Shown here in pieces: positions 52,803 to 62,153 of a DNA stretch of 64,000 nucleotides; position 1 is the stretch's first letter, and each line of letters begins with the position of its first letter. The DNA is taken from contig NZ_JAHLQK010000001.1 of NCBI RefSeq assembly GCF_018919215.1, forward strand, positions 652,430 through 716,429. The letters run 5' to 3'. A program made the position numbers and the translations under genes. The notes beneath the pieces are model-generated. The model was not told the origin of the DNA. It did not search any database and saw only the letters and a list, made by a program, of their open reading frames with translations. Source of the DNA: Alkaliphilus flagellatus (GTDB lineage: Bacteria; Bacillota; Clostridia; Peptostreptococcales; Natronincolaceae).

Positions 52803-53255
52803 ATGAAGAAAGAAATTACAAAGATTACATTAAGAGAAATAACAGCGGATAACTTCTGGGATATTATTGAATTAAATGTTTCAGAAGAACAAAAAGAACT
52901 AGTGGCATCTAATGCAGTTTCAATTGCACAATCTAAGGTTCAGCCAGAATGCATACCGATGGCTATATATTCAGATGATATACCAGTTGGATTTATCATG
53001 TATTGTATTGATAGAGATGATAATGAATATTGGATTTATAGATTAATGATAGACAAAAAATTTCAATCTAAAGGCTTTGGACGAAGGGCAATGGAAATTG
53101 TAATTAATATAATTAAAAAAGATTGTTCAAGAAATAAAATATACCTTGGAGTTGATAAGCAAGGTGTTGCATCTGTAAAGCTCTATGAAGTTCTAGGATT
53201 CAGATTTAATGGAAAAGTGTATGGGAAAGAGCATATTATGGTGATGGAGTATTAA
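52803..53255 (+). CDS. GNAT family acetyltransferase (BltD/PaiA-like)
   Basis: 150 residues. Acetyl-CoA loop in DKKFQSKGFGRRAMEIV (Q-S-K-G-F-G), YRLMIDKKF before it and VKLYEVLGFRFNG after it. Resembles B. subtilis BltD, a spermine/spermidine acetyltransferase, by the placement of VSEEQKELV and IPVGFIMYCID segments; the true substrate (polyamine or drug) is not known. RBS AAAGGAGG. Expression seems to depend on the upstream leader peptide and attenuator. A strong terminator follows. Confidence 0.85.
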   Translation: MKKEITKITLREITADNFWDIIELNVSEEQKELVASNAVSIAQSKVQPECIPMAIYSDDIPVGFIMYCIDRDDNEYWIYRLMIDKKFQSKGFGRRAMEIVINIIKKDCSRNKIYLGVDKQGVASVKLYEVLGFRFNGKVYGKEHIMVMEY

Positions 53256-53293
53256 CTATCTATTATGAAAATAATCCTCTGGGAGGCAAATCT

Positions 53294-53345
53294 ATAAGAC
53301 AAGAGAGGGTATCGTGTGGATACCTGCTCTTGTCTTATTTTTTTA
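53294..53345 (+). terminator. Strong terminator after the GNAT gene
   Basis: ATAAGACAAGAG pairs with CTCTTGTCTTAT, with an inner GGTATC/GATACC, followed by TTTTTTT. Confidence 0.92.
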
Positions 53346-53479
53346 TTTTGGCAATAAGATTATCTAAAAGACTTATACCAATGATACATCCAAGTTTTCG
53401 CATAATTGCATAGCAATCATCGAAAACTACAAGCATAGTATAATAGAAATATTAAACTCATAGCAAAGGATGTGTAATA

Positions 53480-53659
53480 TTGTCAACAGAAAACACTTAC
53501 AAATACACCAACAAACTAATCCAAGAAAAATCTCCTTATCTACTCCAACATGCTCACAATCCAGTGGATTGGCACTCATAGGGCGGAGAGGCTTTTTCAA
53601 GAACTGTTGCAGAAGACAAACCGATATTCTTATCCATAGGCTATTCCACATGTTACTGA
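53480..53659 (+). pseudogene. YyaL 5' fragment 2
   Basis: From TTG 53480 (AAAGGA upstream) the frame reads [20 protein letters not shown] then WHS, a TAG stop, then [25 protein letters not shown] and a TGA at 53657. It is the N-terminal 60 codons of a YyaL gene with one internal stop and again no sequence beyond the STCHWCH motif. It differs from both other copies. The chromate transporter gene begins (3' end) 66 bases later on the other strand. Confidence 0.75.
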
Positions 53660-53724
53660 TCGCACTCCGGTTACTAAAACCAAAATATATTTTAATAATT
53701 ATGGAGATTAGTGTTTCTCAAACA

Positions 53725-54288
53725 TCATCGATAAAAAAATAAGCCTATAATACCTGTTAGAACAATAATAAATATTGGATTCATTTTATACTTTCTTAGT
53801 GAAAATAAAGAAATAATGAATACAATGATAGCGGTAATATTAAAATTAACAGCTTTAACATTGAGTAATGGCGAGCCCCAAAAGGCAATCAAAACGATTG
53901 TAGATGCAGAAGCCGCAATAAGTCCAACAGAAGTAGAGCGGAGTCCTTTCAATATATTGGAAATGATATCTATATCTTTATGTTTTCTGAAAAACCTGTA
54001 TAAAATAATAGAAAGAATAAATCCAGATAGAATACATCCTAATGTGGCTACTATAGCTCCGAATATACCGGCAATGCGTATTCCAACAAAAGTTGAAGTG
54101 TTAACTGCTAAAGGCCCAGGGGTCATTTGGGAGATTGTAATAATATCAGTGAATTCTTGCAAAGTAAGCCAATGGTGGAAATCAACTACTTGTTCCTGTA
54201 TTAATGGTATTGTAGCATAACCGCCACCGATACTAAATAAACCAATCTGTAAAAAACTTACTAACAAAATAATTATATTTTTAGTCAT
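53725..54288 (-). CDS. Chromate transporter family, second half-size subunit
   Basis: 187 residues, about five or six membrane helices, one CHR domain: SIGGGYATIPLIQEQVV, ISQMTPGPLAVNTSTFVG. Full-length ChrA has two such domains; here they are on two adjacent genes (short-chain CHR pair). Transport of chromate, sulfate or another oxyanion is inferred from the family. Its start overlaps the end of its partner by 8 bases, with RBS AGGAGGGG. Confidence 0.88.
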   Translation of the reverse strand: MTKNIIILLVSFLQIGLFSIGGGYATIPLIQEQVVDFHHWLTLQEFTDIITISQMTPGPLAVNTSTFVGIRIAGIFGAIVATLGCILSGFILSIILYRFFRKHKDIDIISNILKGLRSTSVGLIAASASTIVLIAFWGSPLLNVKAVNFNITAIIVFIISLFSLRKYKMNPIFIIVLTGIIGLFFYR

Positions 54289-54859
54289 ACCTTGCCCCTC
54301 CTTTCCTGCTTTTCAAATAAGCTTGTACAAAACATAGGAATGAGCAGAAAATAATAATTAAAACAACATTAATATTTAAAAAGAAACTAGCGAAGAATGA
54401 AGCAGGAACCATTAATGTTAACAACCAATTTTTTTCATCTAAAATTCCTTTACTCATATCAATGACTAAATCCACGATAGTAGCGGCGACGCCTGCCTCC
54501 ATTCCTTTTAGGATTGAAGAAATAACTCTATTATCTCGAAATACACTATAACAAGAAGATATAACAGATAAAATAAGCAAAGGGGGGAGGACTGTTCCGA
54601 TACAACAAATGATTGCACCTATAATTCCGGCAATACGATAACCTACTAATACAGAAATATTAACTGCAATTGCACCAGGTGTCGACTGCGAAATTGCTGC
54701 CATATCTAGTAGTTCCTGTTCACTAATTAACTTTAGATTATTTACGAAGTATTTTTGCATCATTGGTATAACAATGTATCCTCCCCCAAAGGTAAATGCA
54801 CTTATAGAAAACATTATTCTAAACAAGGAAAAATAGAGTTTAAATTTTTTAGATTTCAT
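54281..54859 (-). CDS. Chromate transporter family, first half-size subunit
   Basis: 192 residues, one CHR domain: FTFGGGYIVIPMMQKYFV, AISQSTPGAIAVNISVLVG, then hydrophobic helices. Forms a heteromeric transporter with the next gene. Divergent from a LysR gene 128 bases away, which probably controls it. RBS AGAGGAGA. Confidence 0.88.
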   Translation of the reverse strand: MKSKKFKLYFSLFRIMFSISAFTFGGGYIVIPMMQKYFVNNLKLISEQELLDMAAISQSTPGAIAVNISVLVGYRIAGIIGAIICCIGTVLPPLLILSVISSCYSVFRDNRVISSILKGMEAGVAATIVDLVIDMSKGILDEKNWLLTLMVPASFFASFFLNINVVLIIIFCSFLCFVQAYLKSRKGGARYD

Positions 54860-54986
54860 AATGATAAAATTCTCCTCTACATATAAATTATTGACTTTTT
54901 ATATTATACTCATAGAAATATAATAAGTAAAATAGTATAATATTATAATAAACATAACTAATTAGTAATGTAAGGGAGAGATTCAT

Positions 54987-55871
54987 GTGAATTTGAGGCA
55001 TTTGCGTATTTTTAAAACTGTATGCGAAGAAGAGAGTATTACAAAGGCATCTGAAAAGCTGTTTATGACACAGCCAGCAGTTTCTCATGCAATCAATGAA
55101 CTAGAATGCTATTTAGGCATTTGTTTATTTGATAGAATTTCAAGAAGACTTTATTTAAATGAAACAGGCAAACTATTTTTAGGAAAAGCAATAAAGCTTT
55201 TAGATTTGTATGATGACTTGGAACAAAACTCTAAAGAATTAGAAGACAATGCAACTATCAAGATTGGATCAAGCATAACCATTGCAAATTTTATTTTACC
55301 TAAAGCAATAGCAAATTTTGAAACGGTTTGCAAGAATACTCCCACCAAGGTTATAATTGATAATGCTAGAAATATTGAAAATATGCTACTCAAGAATGAA
55401 ATTGATTTAGGATTGATTGAGGGAGTTATTTATAAGGAAGAGTTAATAAAAATTCCATTTTCAAACTATAGATTGGCAGTACTTTGTTCGCCTGAACATA
55501 AATTTGTGTTAGAAAAATCGGTAGATGTTAATACGTTAATAAAGGAAAGATTATTGTTGAGGGAAGAAGGCAGTGCCATTCGTGATGTTTTTGACAGTGC
55601 ATTATTATTACATAATATAACTGTAAACCCAGAGTGGACAAGTGTAAATTCACAGGCTTTAATCCATGCGGTAAAGCAAAACTTAGGGATAAGTGTGTTG
55701 CCCAAAATATTAGTGGAAAACGAACTTAGCAGTGGAGAGCTTTTTGAGGTGAAAGTAAATGATTTTAAATTAATCAGTGTAAATCATATTGTCTTTCATA
55801 AAGATAAGATCCAAACTAAGAATTATAAAACGCTAATCGAAATAATCAAGAATAAAGCAAGTGATAAATAG
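54987..55871 (+). CDS. LysR family transcriptional regulator, divergent to chromate transporter genes
   Basis: 294 residues: HTH (HLRIFKTVCEEESITKASEK, then FMTQPAVSHAINELECYLG) and an effector domain (TIKIGSSITIANFILPKAI, NLGISVLPKILVENEL). GTG start behind AGGGAGAG. Divergent arrangement suggests control of the CHR pair. The LysR remnant at 52190 has a comparable C-terminus. Confidence 0.92.
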   Translation: MNLRHLRIFKTVCEEESITKASEKLFMTQPAVSHAINELECYLGICLFDRISRRLYLNETGKLFLGKAIKLLDLYDDLEQNSKELEDNATIKIGSSITIANFILPKAIANFETVCKNTPTKVIIDNARNIENMLLKNEIDLGLIEGVIYKEELIKIPFSNYRLAVLCSPEHKFVLEKSVDVNTLIKERLLLREEGSAIRDVFDSALLLHNITVNPEWTSVNSQALIHAVKQNLGISVLPKILVENELSSGELFEVKVNDFKLISVNHIVFHKDKIQTKNYKTLIEIIKNKASDK

Positions 55872-55907
55872 ATCACCTCTATTAAAAAGAATATAAAGGA
55901 TTCATCT

Positions 55908-55945
55908 AAGATTACTATTAAATTAATTATAGTAATCTTTTTTAT
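55908..55945 (+). terminator. Terminator after the LysR gene
   Basis: AAGATTACTAT pairs with ATAGTAATCTT, then TTTTATTT. Confidence 0.85.
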
Positions 55946-55990
55946 TTAGGGAATAATACTTAAAAATGTAATATGAAAGACGGTGGTGTT

Positions 55991-58060
55991 ATGCCTAATA
56001 ATAAAATACCTAATCGATTGATTAATGAAAAATCCCCTTATTTACTTCAACATGCATATAATCCTGTAGATTGGTATCCATGGGGTGAAGAAGCGCTTGA
56101 AAAGGCTAAGGAAGAAGATAAGCCAATATTTCTGAGTATAGGATACAGCACATGTCACTGGTGTCACGTAATGGAAAGGGAGTCCTTTGAAGATGAAGAG
56201 GTGGCTCAATTATTAAATGAAAACTTTATAGCTATAAAAGTAGATAGGGAAGAAAGACCTGATATAGATAATATATATATGACATTTTGCCAAGCTCTTA
56301 CTGGGCATGGAGGATGGCCTCTAACTGTATTTATTACTCCAGATCAAAAACCTTTTTATGCAGGAACCTATTTTCCTAAGAATAAGAAGTATGGACATAC
56401 TGGGTTAATGGATATCTTGACTCAAATTTCAAAGCAGTGGAAAGATCGAAAGGATGAAATTATACAAAATAGTAAAGAGATAAGTGAAGCTATTGCAGGT
56501 ATGGAATCTAATAAACGAAGTACAGAGGTTGAAAAGGACATTATACACAAAACTTTTGAAGAGTTAGAGTATTTATATGATCCACAATATGGAGGATTTG
56601 GTAAGCAACCGAAGTTTCCAACACCTCATAATTTAAGTTTTTTATTAAAGTATTGGTCGGCTACTAAAGAGAAAAAGGCTCTAGAAATAGTAGAAAATAC
56701 TTTGAAAGCAATGTATAAAGGTGGAATGTTTGATCACGTTGGTTATGGATTTGCACGATACTCTGTAGATAGAAAGTGGCTAGTACCTCATTTTGAAAAG
56801 ATGCTTTATGACAATGCTATGCTATCTATTGTATATTTAGAAACTTACCATGCTACAAGAAAAGAGATATATAAAGAGATTGCTGAAAAACTCTTCGAAT
56901 ATGTATTAAGAGATATGACTTCGCCCTTAGGAGGGTTTTATTCTGCAGAGGATGCAGACTCTGAGGGTATAGAAGGAAAGTTTTATGTGTGGACAGTTGA
57001 TAAAATTGAATATGTTTTAGGTAAAGATGACGCTAAAATATATTGTAAGTATTATGATATAACAAATAAAGGTAACTTTGAGGGACATAATATACCTAAT
57101 TTGATAAATCAAGATTTAGAGGATATAGGTCAAAATCAAGAGTTAAAAAACAAATTAGAGATTATGAATAGGAAGCTATTTGATATACGTAACAAAAGAG
57201 TCCATCCCCATAAGGATGATAAAATACTTACATCTTGGAATGGACTTATGATAGCAGCTATGGCATATGGTTATAGGGTTTTAGGTGAAGAAAAGTATTT
57301 AAATGGTGCCACTGATGCTACTGAGTTTATCTTCAAAAACCTTATTAGAGAAGATGGACGTCTATTAGCTAGATATAGAGATGGACATTCTGCATATTTA
57401 GGTTATATAGATGATTATGCATTTTTAATTTGGGGATTGTTAGAGCTATATGAAGCTACACTTAACGAAGACTTTTTAGAAAAAGCTATTAAATTGAATT
57501 ATGATATGATTAAGCTATTTTGGGATGAAAATGATGGAGGGTTTTATCTTTATGGACATGATGCAGAACAACTTGTTATAAGACCTAAGGAAGTATATGA
57601 TGGTGCTATTCCTTCGGGAAATAGTGTGGCAGCTTTAAATATGCTTAGGTTAGCTAGTTTAACAGGGGACACAAAATTAGAGGAACTAACAGAAAAACTA
57701 TTGTATGCATTTGGAAATAGTGCTAAAGAACATCCTAATGCCCATACATTTTTAATGACTGCTACTTTGTTTTATTTTGCGCCAAAGACAGAAGTAGTAA
57801 TTGTAGCTAATAAAAAGGACGATTTATATAATGAAATGATTATGGAAATAAATAATAGATTCATGCCATTTACAACTGTAGCTGTTAATATAAATAATCA
57901 ACTAATAAAAAATATAGGTTCTAATATATTAGATAAGAAAATGAAAGATGACATAACTACTGCTCATGTTTGCTCTAACTTTGTATGCCATGAGCCAACT
58001 AATCAATTAGATCAGTTTATTAAGCTTATTGATACAGAGTATAGTTTTTTTGCTGATTAA
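55991..58060 (+). CDS. YyaL-type protein: N-terminal thioredoxin-like domain plus glycosidase-like (alpha/alpha)6 barrel
   Basis: 689 residues. The N-terminal DUF255 thioredoxin-like domain contains [18 protein letters not shown] with the CHWC active site. The rest is a six-hairpin glycosidase-like barrel ([53 protein letters not shown]). The family is called spermatogenesis-associated protein 20 in animals; its enzymatic role is unsettled. I start it at ATG 55991 after GGTGGTG, in line with the starts of the two fragments; ATG 55973 adds six residues. This is the one complete copy among three in the window. Confidence 0.9.
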   Translation: MPNNKIPNRLINEKSPYLLQHAYNPVDWYPWGEEALEKAKEEDKPIFLSIGYSTCHWCHVMERESFEDEEVAQLLNENFIAIKVDREERPDIDNIYMTFCQALTGHGGWPLTVFITPDQKPFYAGTYFPKNKKYGHTGLMDILTQISKQWKDRKDEIIQNSKEISEAIAGMESNKRSTEVEKDIIHKTFEELEYLYDPQYGGFGKQPKFPTPHNLSFLLKYWSATKEKKALEIVENTLKAMYKGGMFDHVGYGFARYSVDRKWLVPHFEKMLYDNAMLSIVYLETYHATRKEIYKEIAEKLFEYVLRDMTSPLGGFYSAEDADSEGIEGKFYVWTVDKIEYVLGKDDAKIYCKYYDITNKGNFEGHNIPNLINQDLEDIGQNQELKNKLEIMNRKLFDIRNKRVHPHKDDKILTSWNGLMIAAMAYGYRVLGEEKYLNGATDATEFIFKNLIREDGRLLARYRDGHSAYLGYIDDYAFLIWGLLELYEATLNEDFLEKAIKLNYDMIKLFWDENDGGFYLYGHDAEQLVIRPKEVYDGAIPSGNSVAALNMLRLASLTGDTKLEELTEKLLYAFGNSAKEHPNAHTFLMTATLFYFAPKTEVVIVANKKDDLYNEMIMEINNRFMPFTTVAVNINNQLIKNIGSNILDKKMKDDITTAHVCSNFVCHEPTNQLDQFIKLIDTEYSFFAD

Positions 58061-58158
58061 TACTACATAGTCAATTAAAATTTATTACAATTGAGCTTTG
58101 ATTTTGTGTTATAATTCAGTGGTATACTTTTAACATATGATAGTTAGGGGGAGAAAAA

Positions 58159-58629
58159 TTGCTACATGTAGTATTATTAGAACCAGAAATTCCGCAAAAT
58201 ACAGGAAATATTGCTAGAACCTGTGCTGCAACAGGAAGTGTACTTCACTTAATAGGTCCATTAGGGTTTTCTATAGATGAAAAGCATGTAAAGCGTGCAG
58301 GACTTGACTATTGGGATATATTAGACTTAAGGTATTATAACAGCTATAAAGAATTTTTAGAGAAGAACTCTAATGCCAAAATATACTATGCAACAACTAA
58401 AGCAGAAAAATCCCATAGTGATATGGAATACCCAAAGGAAGATTGTTATATAATGTTTGGTAAAGAAACTGCTGGTATTCCAAAAGATATATTAAATAAT
58501 AACAAGGAAACTTGCATAAGAATTCCTATGGTAGACTTAGAAAGAGCAAGATCATTAAATTTATCTAATTCTGTTTCTATTGTAGTATATGAAGTGTTAC
58601 GACAATATAATTATCCGAATATGAGATAG
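58159..58629 (+). CDS. trmL: tRNA (cytidine(34)-2'-O)-methyltransferase
   Basis: 156 residues, SPOUT superfamily. Motif 1 EPEIPQNTGNIARTC, motif 2 IMFGKETAGIP, motif 3 IPMVDLERARSLNLSNSVSI. It methylates the 2'-hydroxyl of the wobble base 34 in tRNA-Leu isoacceptors using SAM. TTG start behind GGGGGAG. A terminator overlaps the stop. Confidence 0.93.
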   Translation: MLHVVLLEPEIPQNTGNIARTCAATGSVLHLIGPLGFSIDEKHVKRAGLDYWDILDLRYYNSYKEFLEKNSNAKIYYATTKAEKSHSDMEYPKEDCYIMFGKETAGIPKDILNNNKETCIRIPMVDLERARSLNLSNSVSIVVYEVLRQYNYPNMR

Positions 58630-58653
58630 GGTAGCTATGGCTACTCTATTTTT
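58626..58653 (+). terminator. Terminator overlapping the end of trmL
   Basis: AGGGTAGC, loop TATG, GCTACTCT, then ATTTTTATT. Confidence 0.85.
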
Positions 58654-58881
58654 ATTCTATATAAGAAAGCTAGAACTATAAGTATTTTAAGTAGGTGAAA
58701 TTTTTAGTTAGATTTTAAAATTTAAGTGCAACATAAGTATGTTAGATAGTGTAGGATGACTTTTGCTTTTAACATAGAAAATATTGTAAATTGATTAAAT
58801 AAAGTATAGAATGGAATTAAATAAACAGTCAATTAATAATTAATTAATAGATAAGTTAAGTAGAATAATGGAGGAGATAAA

Positions 58882-59727
58882 ATGAGTAAGATTCAAATTA
58901 TTACAGATAGTATGATTGATGTTCCTAAAGATATTGTAGAAAAACATAATATTATAGTAATGCCTTTAACTATTATTTTTGGTGATAAAGAATATAGGGA
59001 TGGTGTTGATTTAACAAACGCACAATTTTATGAAAAACTTACACAATCAGAAGAACTACCAAAGACTTCTCAAATAAGTCCGAATACTTTTATGCAGATA
59101 TTTGAAAAAGCATTAGGTGAGGGCAAAGAAGTTTTGTGTATAAATGGCTCTTCAAGGGCAAGTGGTACACATCAATCAGCAATAATAGCTAAAAACTCAT
59201 TAGAAACCAATAAAATCCAGGTTTTTGATACTATGGGGTTATCCTTCGGTGGCGGAATGTTTGTATATGAGGCCGCAAAAATGGCAGAGGAAGGAAAAAG
59301 CTTAAATGAAATAATTAATAGACTAAGTAAAATTAAGTTAAATGTGGACCATATTTTTACTGTTGATACTTTAGAATACTTGAAAAAAGGTGGTCGTTTG
59401 AACCCGATGAAAGCTACAATAGCAACTATGCTAAATATTAAGCCTATTTTAACAGTTGCAGAAGGATTAGTTGAGCCTTTGGATAAAGTAAGAGGAAGTA
59501 AAAAAGTAGTAGGTAAAATGATAGAGCTTGCAAAACAGCGTGGAAAAGATTTTGAGGATAAAGTAGTTGGTATTTCTCATGCAAGCTGTCCGGAAACTTT
59601 AGCTGTGTTAAAGGATCAAGTGCTAAGAGAGCTTAATCCAAAAGAAGTGATTGTTACTGAAATAGGATGTACGATAGGAACTCATGCTGGACCAGGTACA
59701 TTAGCTATTTTTTACATTATTGAGTAG
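58882..59727 (+). CDS. DegV family fatty-acid-binding protein
   Basis: 281 residues. Typical DegV features: ITDSMIDVPKDI, VMPLTIIFGDKEYRDGVD, KTSQISPNTF (fatty-acid carboxylate site), VDTLEYLKKGGRLN, and IGTHAGPGTLAIFYI at the C-terminus. These cytosolic proteins bind free fatty acids and pass them to the FakA kinase; no fakA is nearby. RBS GGAGGAG. Monocistronic. Confidence 0.92.
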   Translation: MSKIQIITDSMIDVPKDIVEKHNIIVMPLTIIFGDKEYRDGVDLTNAQFYEKLTQSEELPKTSQISPNTFMQIFEKALGEGKEVLCINGSSRASGTHQSAIIAKNSLETNKIQVFDTMGLSFGGGMFVYEAAKMAEEGKSLNEIINRLSKIKLNVDHIFTVDTLEYLKKGGRLNPMKATIATMLNIKPILTVAEGLVEPLDKVRGSKKVVGKMIELAKQRGKDFEDKVVGISHASCPETLAVLKDQVLRELNPKEVIVTEIGCTIGTHAGPGTLAIFYIIE

Positions 59728-59978
59728 TTAAAATATAAGTACAAAAAATTAGATTTAATTGGATGTGGTGTTTAAATAACAATGGTGTTTAGTTAAACGC
59801 ATTTTGGATATAAGAAAAATAGATTAACCTATGTGTTATTGCTAAAGTTAGCGAAAAGTTATAAAATGCTGAAAAGTCAGAATGAATTATTAAGAAATTT
59901 TAATTTGTTATAAATTTGACAATTTGAACATTCTTATGTAATGTCAATAAAACATGGGTAAAAATTTAATAAAAGTAG
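59728..59978. other. Intergenic stretch before the grd promoter
   Basis: Very AT-rich. A TTGACA occurs at 59916-59921 with a weak -10 (TAATGT) 17 bases later. No ORF or clear hairpin seen. The promoter described next seems stronger in its -10. Confidence 0.3.
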
Positions 59979-60007
59979 TTGCTACTGCCTAATATATATA
60001 TTATAAT
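59979..60007 (+). promoter_or_regulatory. Probable promoter of the glycine riboswitch/grd operon
   Basis: -35 TTGCTA (59979-59984), spacer 17, -10 TATAAT (60002-60007). The riboswitch core starts about 65 bases after the predicted start point. Confidence 0.6.
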
Positions 60008-60076
60008 GTGATTGAAGATAGACATTTAGAAAAATTTAGCATACTAATAATTTAATATTGTAACTGGAAGAAAAAT

Positions 60077-60259
60077 GCGGGAGAGATTTGACATTTTAAA
60101 TGTTAAACGCCGAAGGAAGAAGCTAAAAAGTTCGCCATTTTTTAGTGAATATCTCAGGCAAAAGGACCGTATTTGGACGGTACTCTGAAAAGCGTAATTT
60201 AGCACCGATGGGGCAATTTCTGCAGTTTGAGAAAGAAACTCTCAGGTTAATGAACAGAG
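60077..60259 (+). ncRNA. Tandem glycine riboswitch
   Basis: Aptamer I: GCGGGAGAGAT, ACGCCGAAGGAAGAAGC, ATCTCAGGCAAAAGGACCG, GGACGGTACTCTG. Aptamer II: GCACCGATGGGGCAA, ACTCTCAGGTTAATGAACAGAG, slightly off the usual CTCAGGTAAAAGGACAGAG. CTCTG at 60183-60187 can pair with CAGAG at 60255-60259, the latter shared with the terminator 5' arm. Ligand-bound folding would then block the terminator, i.e. glycine switches the operon on (inference). Confidence 0.95.
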
Positions 60260-60300
60260 CAACTATGACAACAAGGCGTTGTATTAGTTGCTCTGTTTTT
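60255..60300 (+). terminator. Glycine-riboswitch-controlled terminator
   Basis: CAGAGCAACTA (60255-60265) pairs perfectly with TAGTTGCTCTG (60285-60295), with an inner ACAAC/GTTGT, then TTTTTG. The 5' arm overlaps the 3' end of aptamer II. Confidence 0.93.
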
Positions 60301-60360
60301 GTATAATTAAGTAATTTTATGGAAATAACTCAAAGAGTAAATTTACGGAGGTAAAGTTGG

Positions 60361-60747
60361 GTGAAGGCAATAATTATTACAAATAATATGGAAGTTAGAC
60401 AAAAATATAACAACGATTATAATATAGAGTTTGTTGATGGAAATTACTTAGACGTTTTATTCCTAGCAAGGAATAAAATACACGAAGGACACAGACTGTT
60501 AACCCACCCTTTATCAGGTAGTGTTAAACCTAACGAAACTCCTTACAAAAGTCTGGCCATATCCTGTGAAAAAGAAGATTTACATATTGATTCCTTAATG
60601 ATTATAGAAGATAGCATTAGTACTGCTCAAAAATTTATTAGAATAAGGACTCCTAAGAAGTGGGATAATGAGATATTAAAAGATTTTATGGAAATTGATC
60701 GCACACTATTGGACAGTGCAATTGAAAGTATGAGGCAATTTAATTAG
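60361..60747 (+). CDS. grdX: GrdX family protein
   Basis: 128 residues, found at the head of glycine reductase operons. Conserved segments: VTNNxx-type IIITNNMEVRQKY, HEGHRLLTHPLSGSVKPNETPYKS and IDSLMIIEDSI. No enzymatic motif known; the role in the Grd system is not established. GTG start behind ACGGAGGT. First gene behind the glycine riboswitch. Confidence 0.9.
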   Translation: MKAIIITNNMEVRQKYNNDYNIEFVDGNYLDVLFLARNKIHEGHRLLTHPLSGSVKPNETPYKSLAISCEKEDLHIDSLMIIEDSISTAQKFIRIRTPKKWDNEILKDFMEIDRTLLDSAIESMRQFN

Positions 60748-60849
60748 AATCTTAGCCAATATTTTAGCCTCAAATTCCATTAATTTAAAGTGTTATTTTT
60801 AATTAAGCATAAAAACTAATAAAATACGAAATTCAAAGGAGTGAAACAC

Positions 60850-61794
60850 ATGGAAAACATTTATGATGTAATTATAATAGGTGGAGGACCTGCTGGGTTA
60901 TCAGCTGGACTTTATGCAGCTAGAGGTAAAATGTCAACATTGATTTTAGAAAAGGAAAAAGCAGGTGGGCAAATTGTAAGTACAGAAGAAGTTGCAAACT
61001 ACCCAGGATCTATGCAAAATGCTACAGGACCAATATTAATAGATAGAATGGTAGAGCAATGTAATGAGTTTGGAGCAAAGTTTGAAAAAGATACAATAAA
61101 AGACATAAAAGTAGATGAGTCAATAAAGGTTTTAGTAGGAGAAAAAGCAACTTATAAAGCTAAATCTATAATTATAGCCTCGGGAGCTAACCCAAGGCCA
61201 ATAGGTGCGCCAGGAGAAAGAGAATTAACTGGTAAAGGAGTATCCTACTGCGCTACTTGTGATGCAGATTTTTTTACAGACCTAGAGGTATTTGTTATTG
61301 GTGGAGGGGACTCTGCTGTTGAAGAAGCTATTTTCTTAACTAAATTTGCTAGAAAAGTAACTATAGTACATAGAAGAGATGAGCTTAGAGCTGCTAAATC
61401 TATTCAAGATAAAGCTTTCAACAATGCTAAAATTGACTTTATATGGGACAGTACTGTAACGGAAATTAAAGGCGATGGAATAGTTGAGAGTGTAGTATTT
61501 AAAAATTTAAAAACTGGTGAAACTACAGAGTATACAGCTAACGAAGATGATGGAACTTTTGGTATATTTGTATTTGTTGGTTATATCCCTGCGACCGAAA
61601 TATTTAAAGGTATTATAAATATGGATGAAGTTGGATATATAATAACTGATGATAATATGAAAACCAATGTTCCGGGTGTGTTTGCAGCAGGAGATTGTAG
61701 GGTAAAATCATTAAGACAGGTTATTACAGCAGCTGCTGATGGAGCTATTGCAGCAATTCAAGCTGAAAAATATATAGAAAATGAACTAGAATAA
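60850..61794 (+). CDS. trxB: Thioredoxin reductase of the glycine reductase operon
   Basis: 314 residues. FAD motif GGGPAGLSAGLYAARG, redox-active CATC (Cys134, Cys137) followed by DADFF in place of the common DGFFF-type sequence, NADPH motifs GGGDSAVEEA and HRRDELRA, and C-terminal FAD motif GVFAAGDCR. It moves electrons from NADPH to the thioredoxin encoded next. ATG 60850 after AAAGGAGTG; the GTG at 60841 lies within the ribosome site. The intact pyridine-nucleotide motifs argue against a ferredoxin-only flavin reductase. Confidence 0.95.
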   Translation: MENIYDVIIIGGGPAGLSAGLYAARGKMSTLILEKEKAGGQIVSTEEVANYPGSMQNATGPILIDRMVEQCNEFGAKFEKDTIKDIKVDESIKVLVGEKATYKAKSIIIASGANPRPIGAPGERELTGKGVSYCATCDADFFTDLEVFVIGGGDSAVEEAIFLTKFARKVTIVHRRDELRAAKSIQDKAFNNAKIDFIWDSTVTEIKGDGIVESVVFKNLKTGETTEYTANEDDGTFGIFVFVGYIPATEIFKGIINMDEVGYIITDDNMKTNVPGVFAAGDCRVKSLRQVITAAADGAIAAIQAEKYIENELE

Positions 61795-61828
61795 CAAGTT
61801 TAATACAACTTTAAGGAGGTGAAGGAAA

Positions 61829-62146
61829 ATGATATCTGTTGATAAAGACACTTTTGAAAGTGAAGTACTTCAAGCTGAAGGGTATGTATTAGTAGATTAT
61901 TGGAGTGATGGTTGTGAGCCATGCAAAGCATTAATGCCTGATATTATGGAGTTAAAAGAGCAATATGGTGACAAAATTAAATTTACTAAATTAAACACTA
62001 CTCAGGCAAGAAGGCTAGCCATTAAGGAAAAGGTACTAGGTCTACCTACTATTGCTATCTATAACAATGGTGCAAAGGTAGATGAATTAACTAAGGATGA
62101 TGCAACAAGAGCAAATATTGAATCAATGATTAAAAAATACTTATAA
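61829..62146 (+). CDS. trxA: Thioredoxin with GCEPC active site, glycine reductase operon
   Basis: 105 residues, thioredoxin fold. The active site is [10 protein letters not shown] (Cys29, Cys32) in place of the standard WCGPC; this variant is known from thioredoxins of amino-acid-fermenting clostridia with glycine reductase. cis-Pro in [10 protein letters not shown]. It re-reduces the selenoprotein components after each cycle. RBS AAGGAGGTG. A hairpin separates it from grdE. Confidence 0.95.
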   Translation: MISVDKDTFESEVLQAEGYVLVDYWSDGCEPCKALMPDIMELKEQYGDKIKFTKLNTTQARRLAIKEKVLGLPTIAIYNNGAKVDELTKDDATRANIESMIKKYL

Positions 62147-62153
62147 CTAAACT

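Noticed and set aside
53470-53742. 90-codon ORF in another frame over the YyaL fragment
   Set aside because: The YyaL frame (from TTG 53480) gives clear homology; this frame gives none.
53816-54220. 134-codon ORF opposite the CHR gene
   Set aside because: Antisense shadow; the minus strand has CHR motifs.
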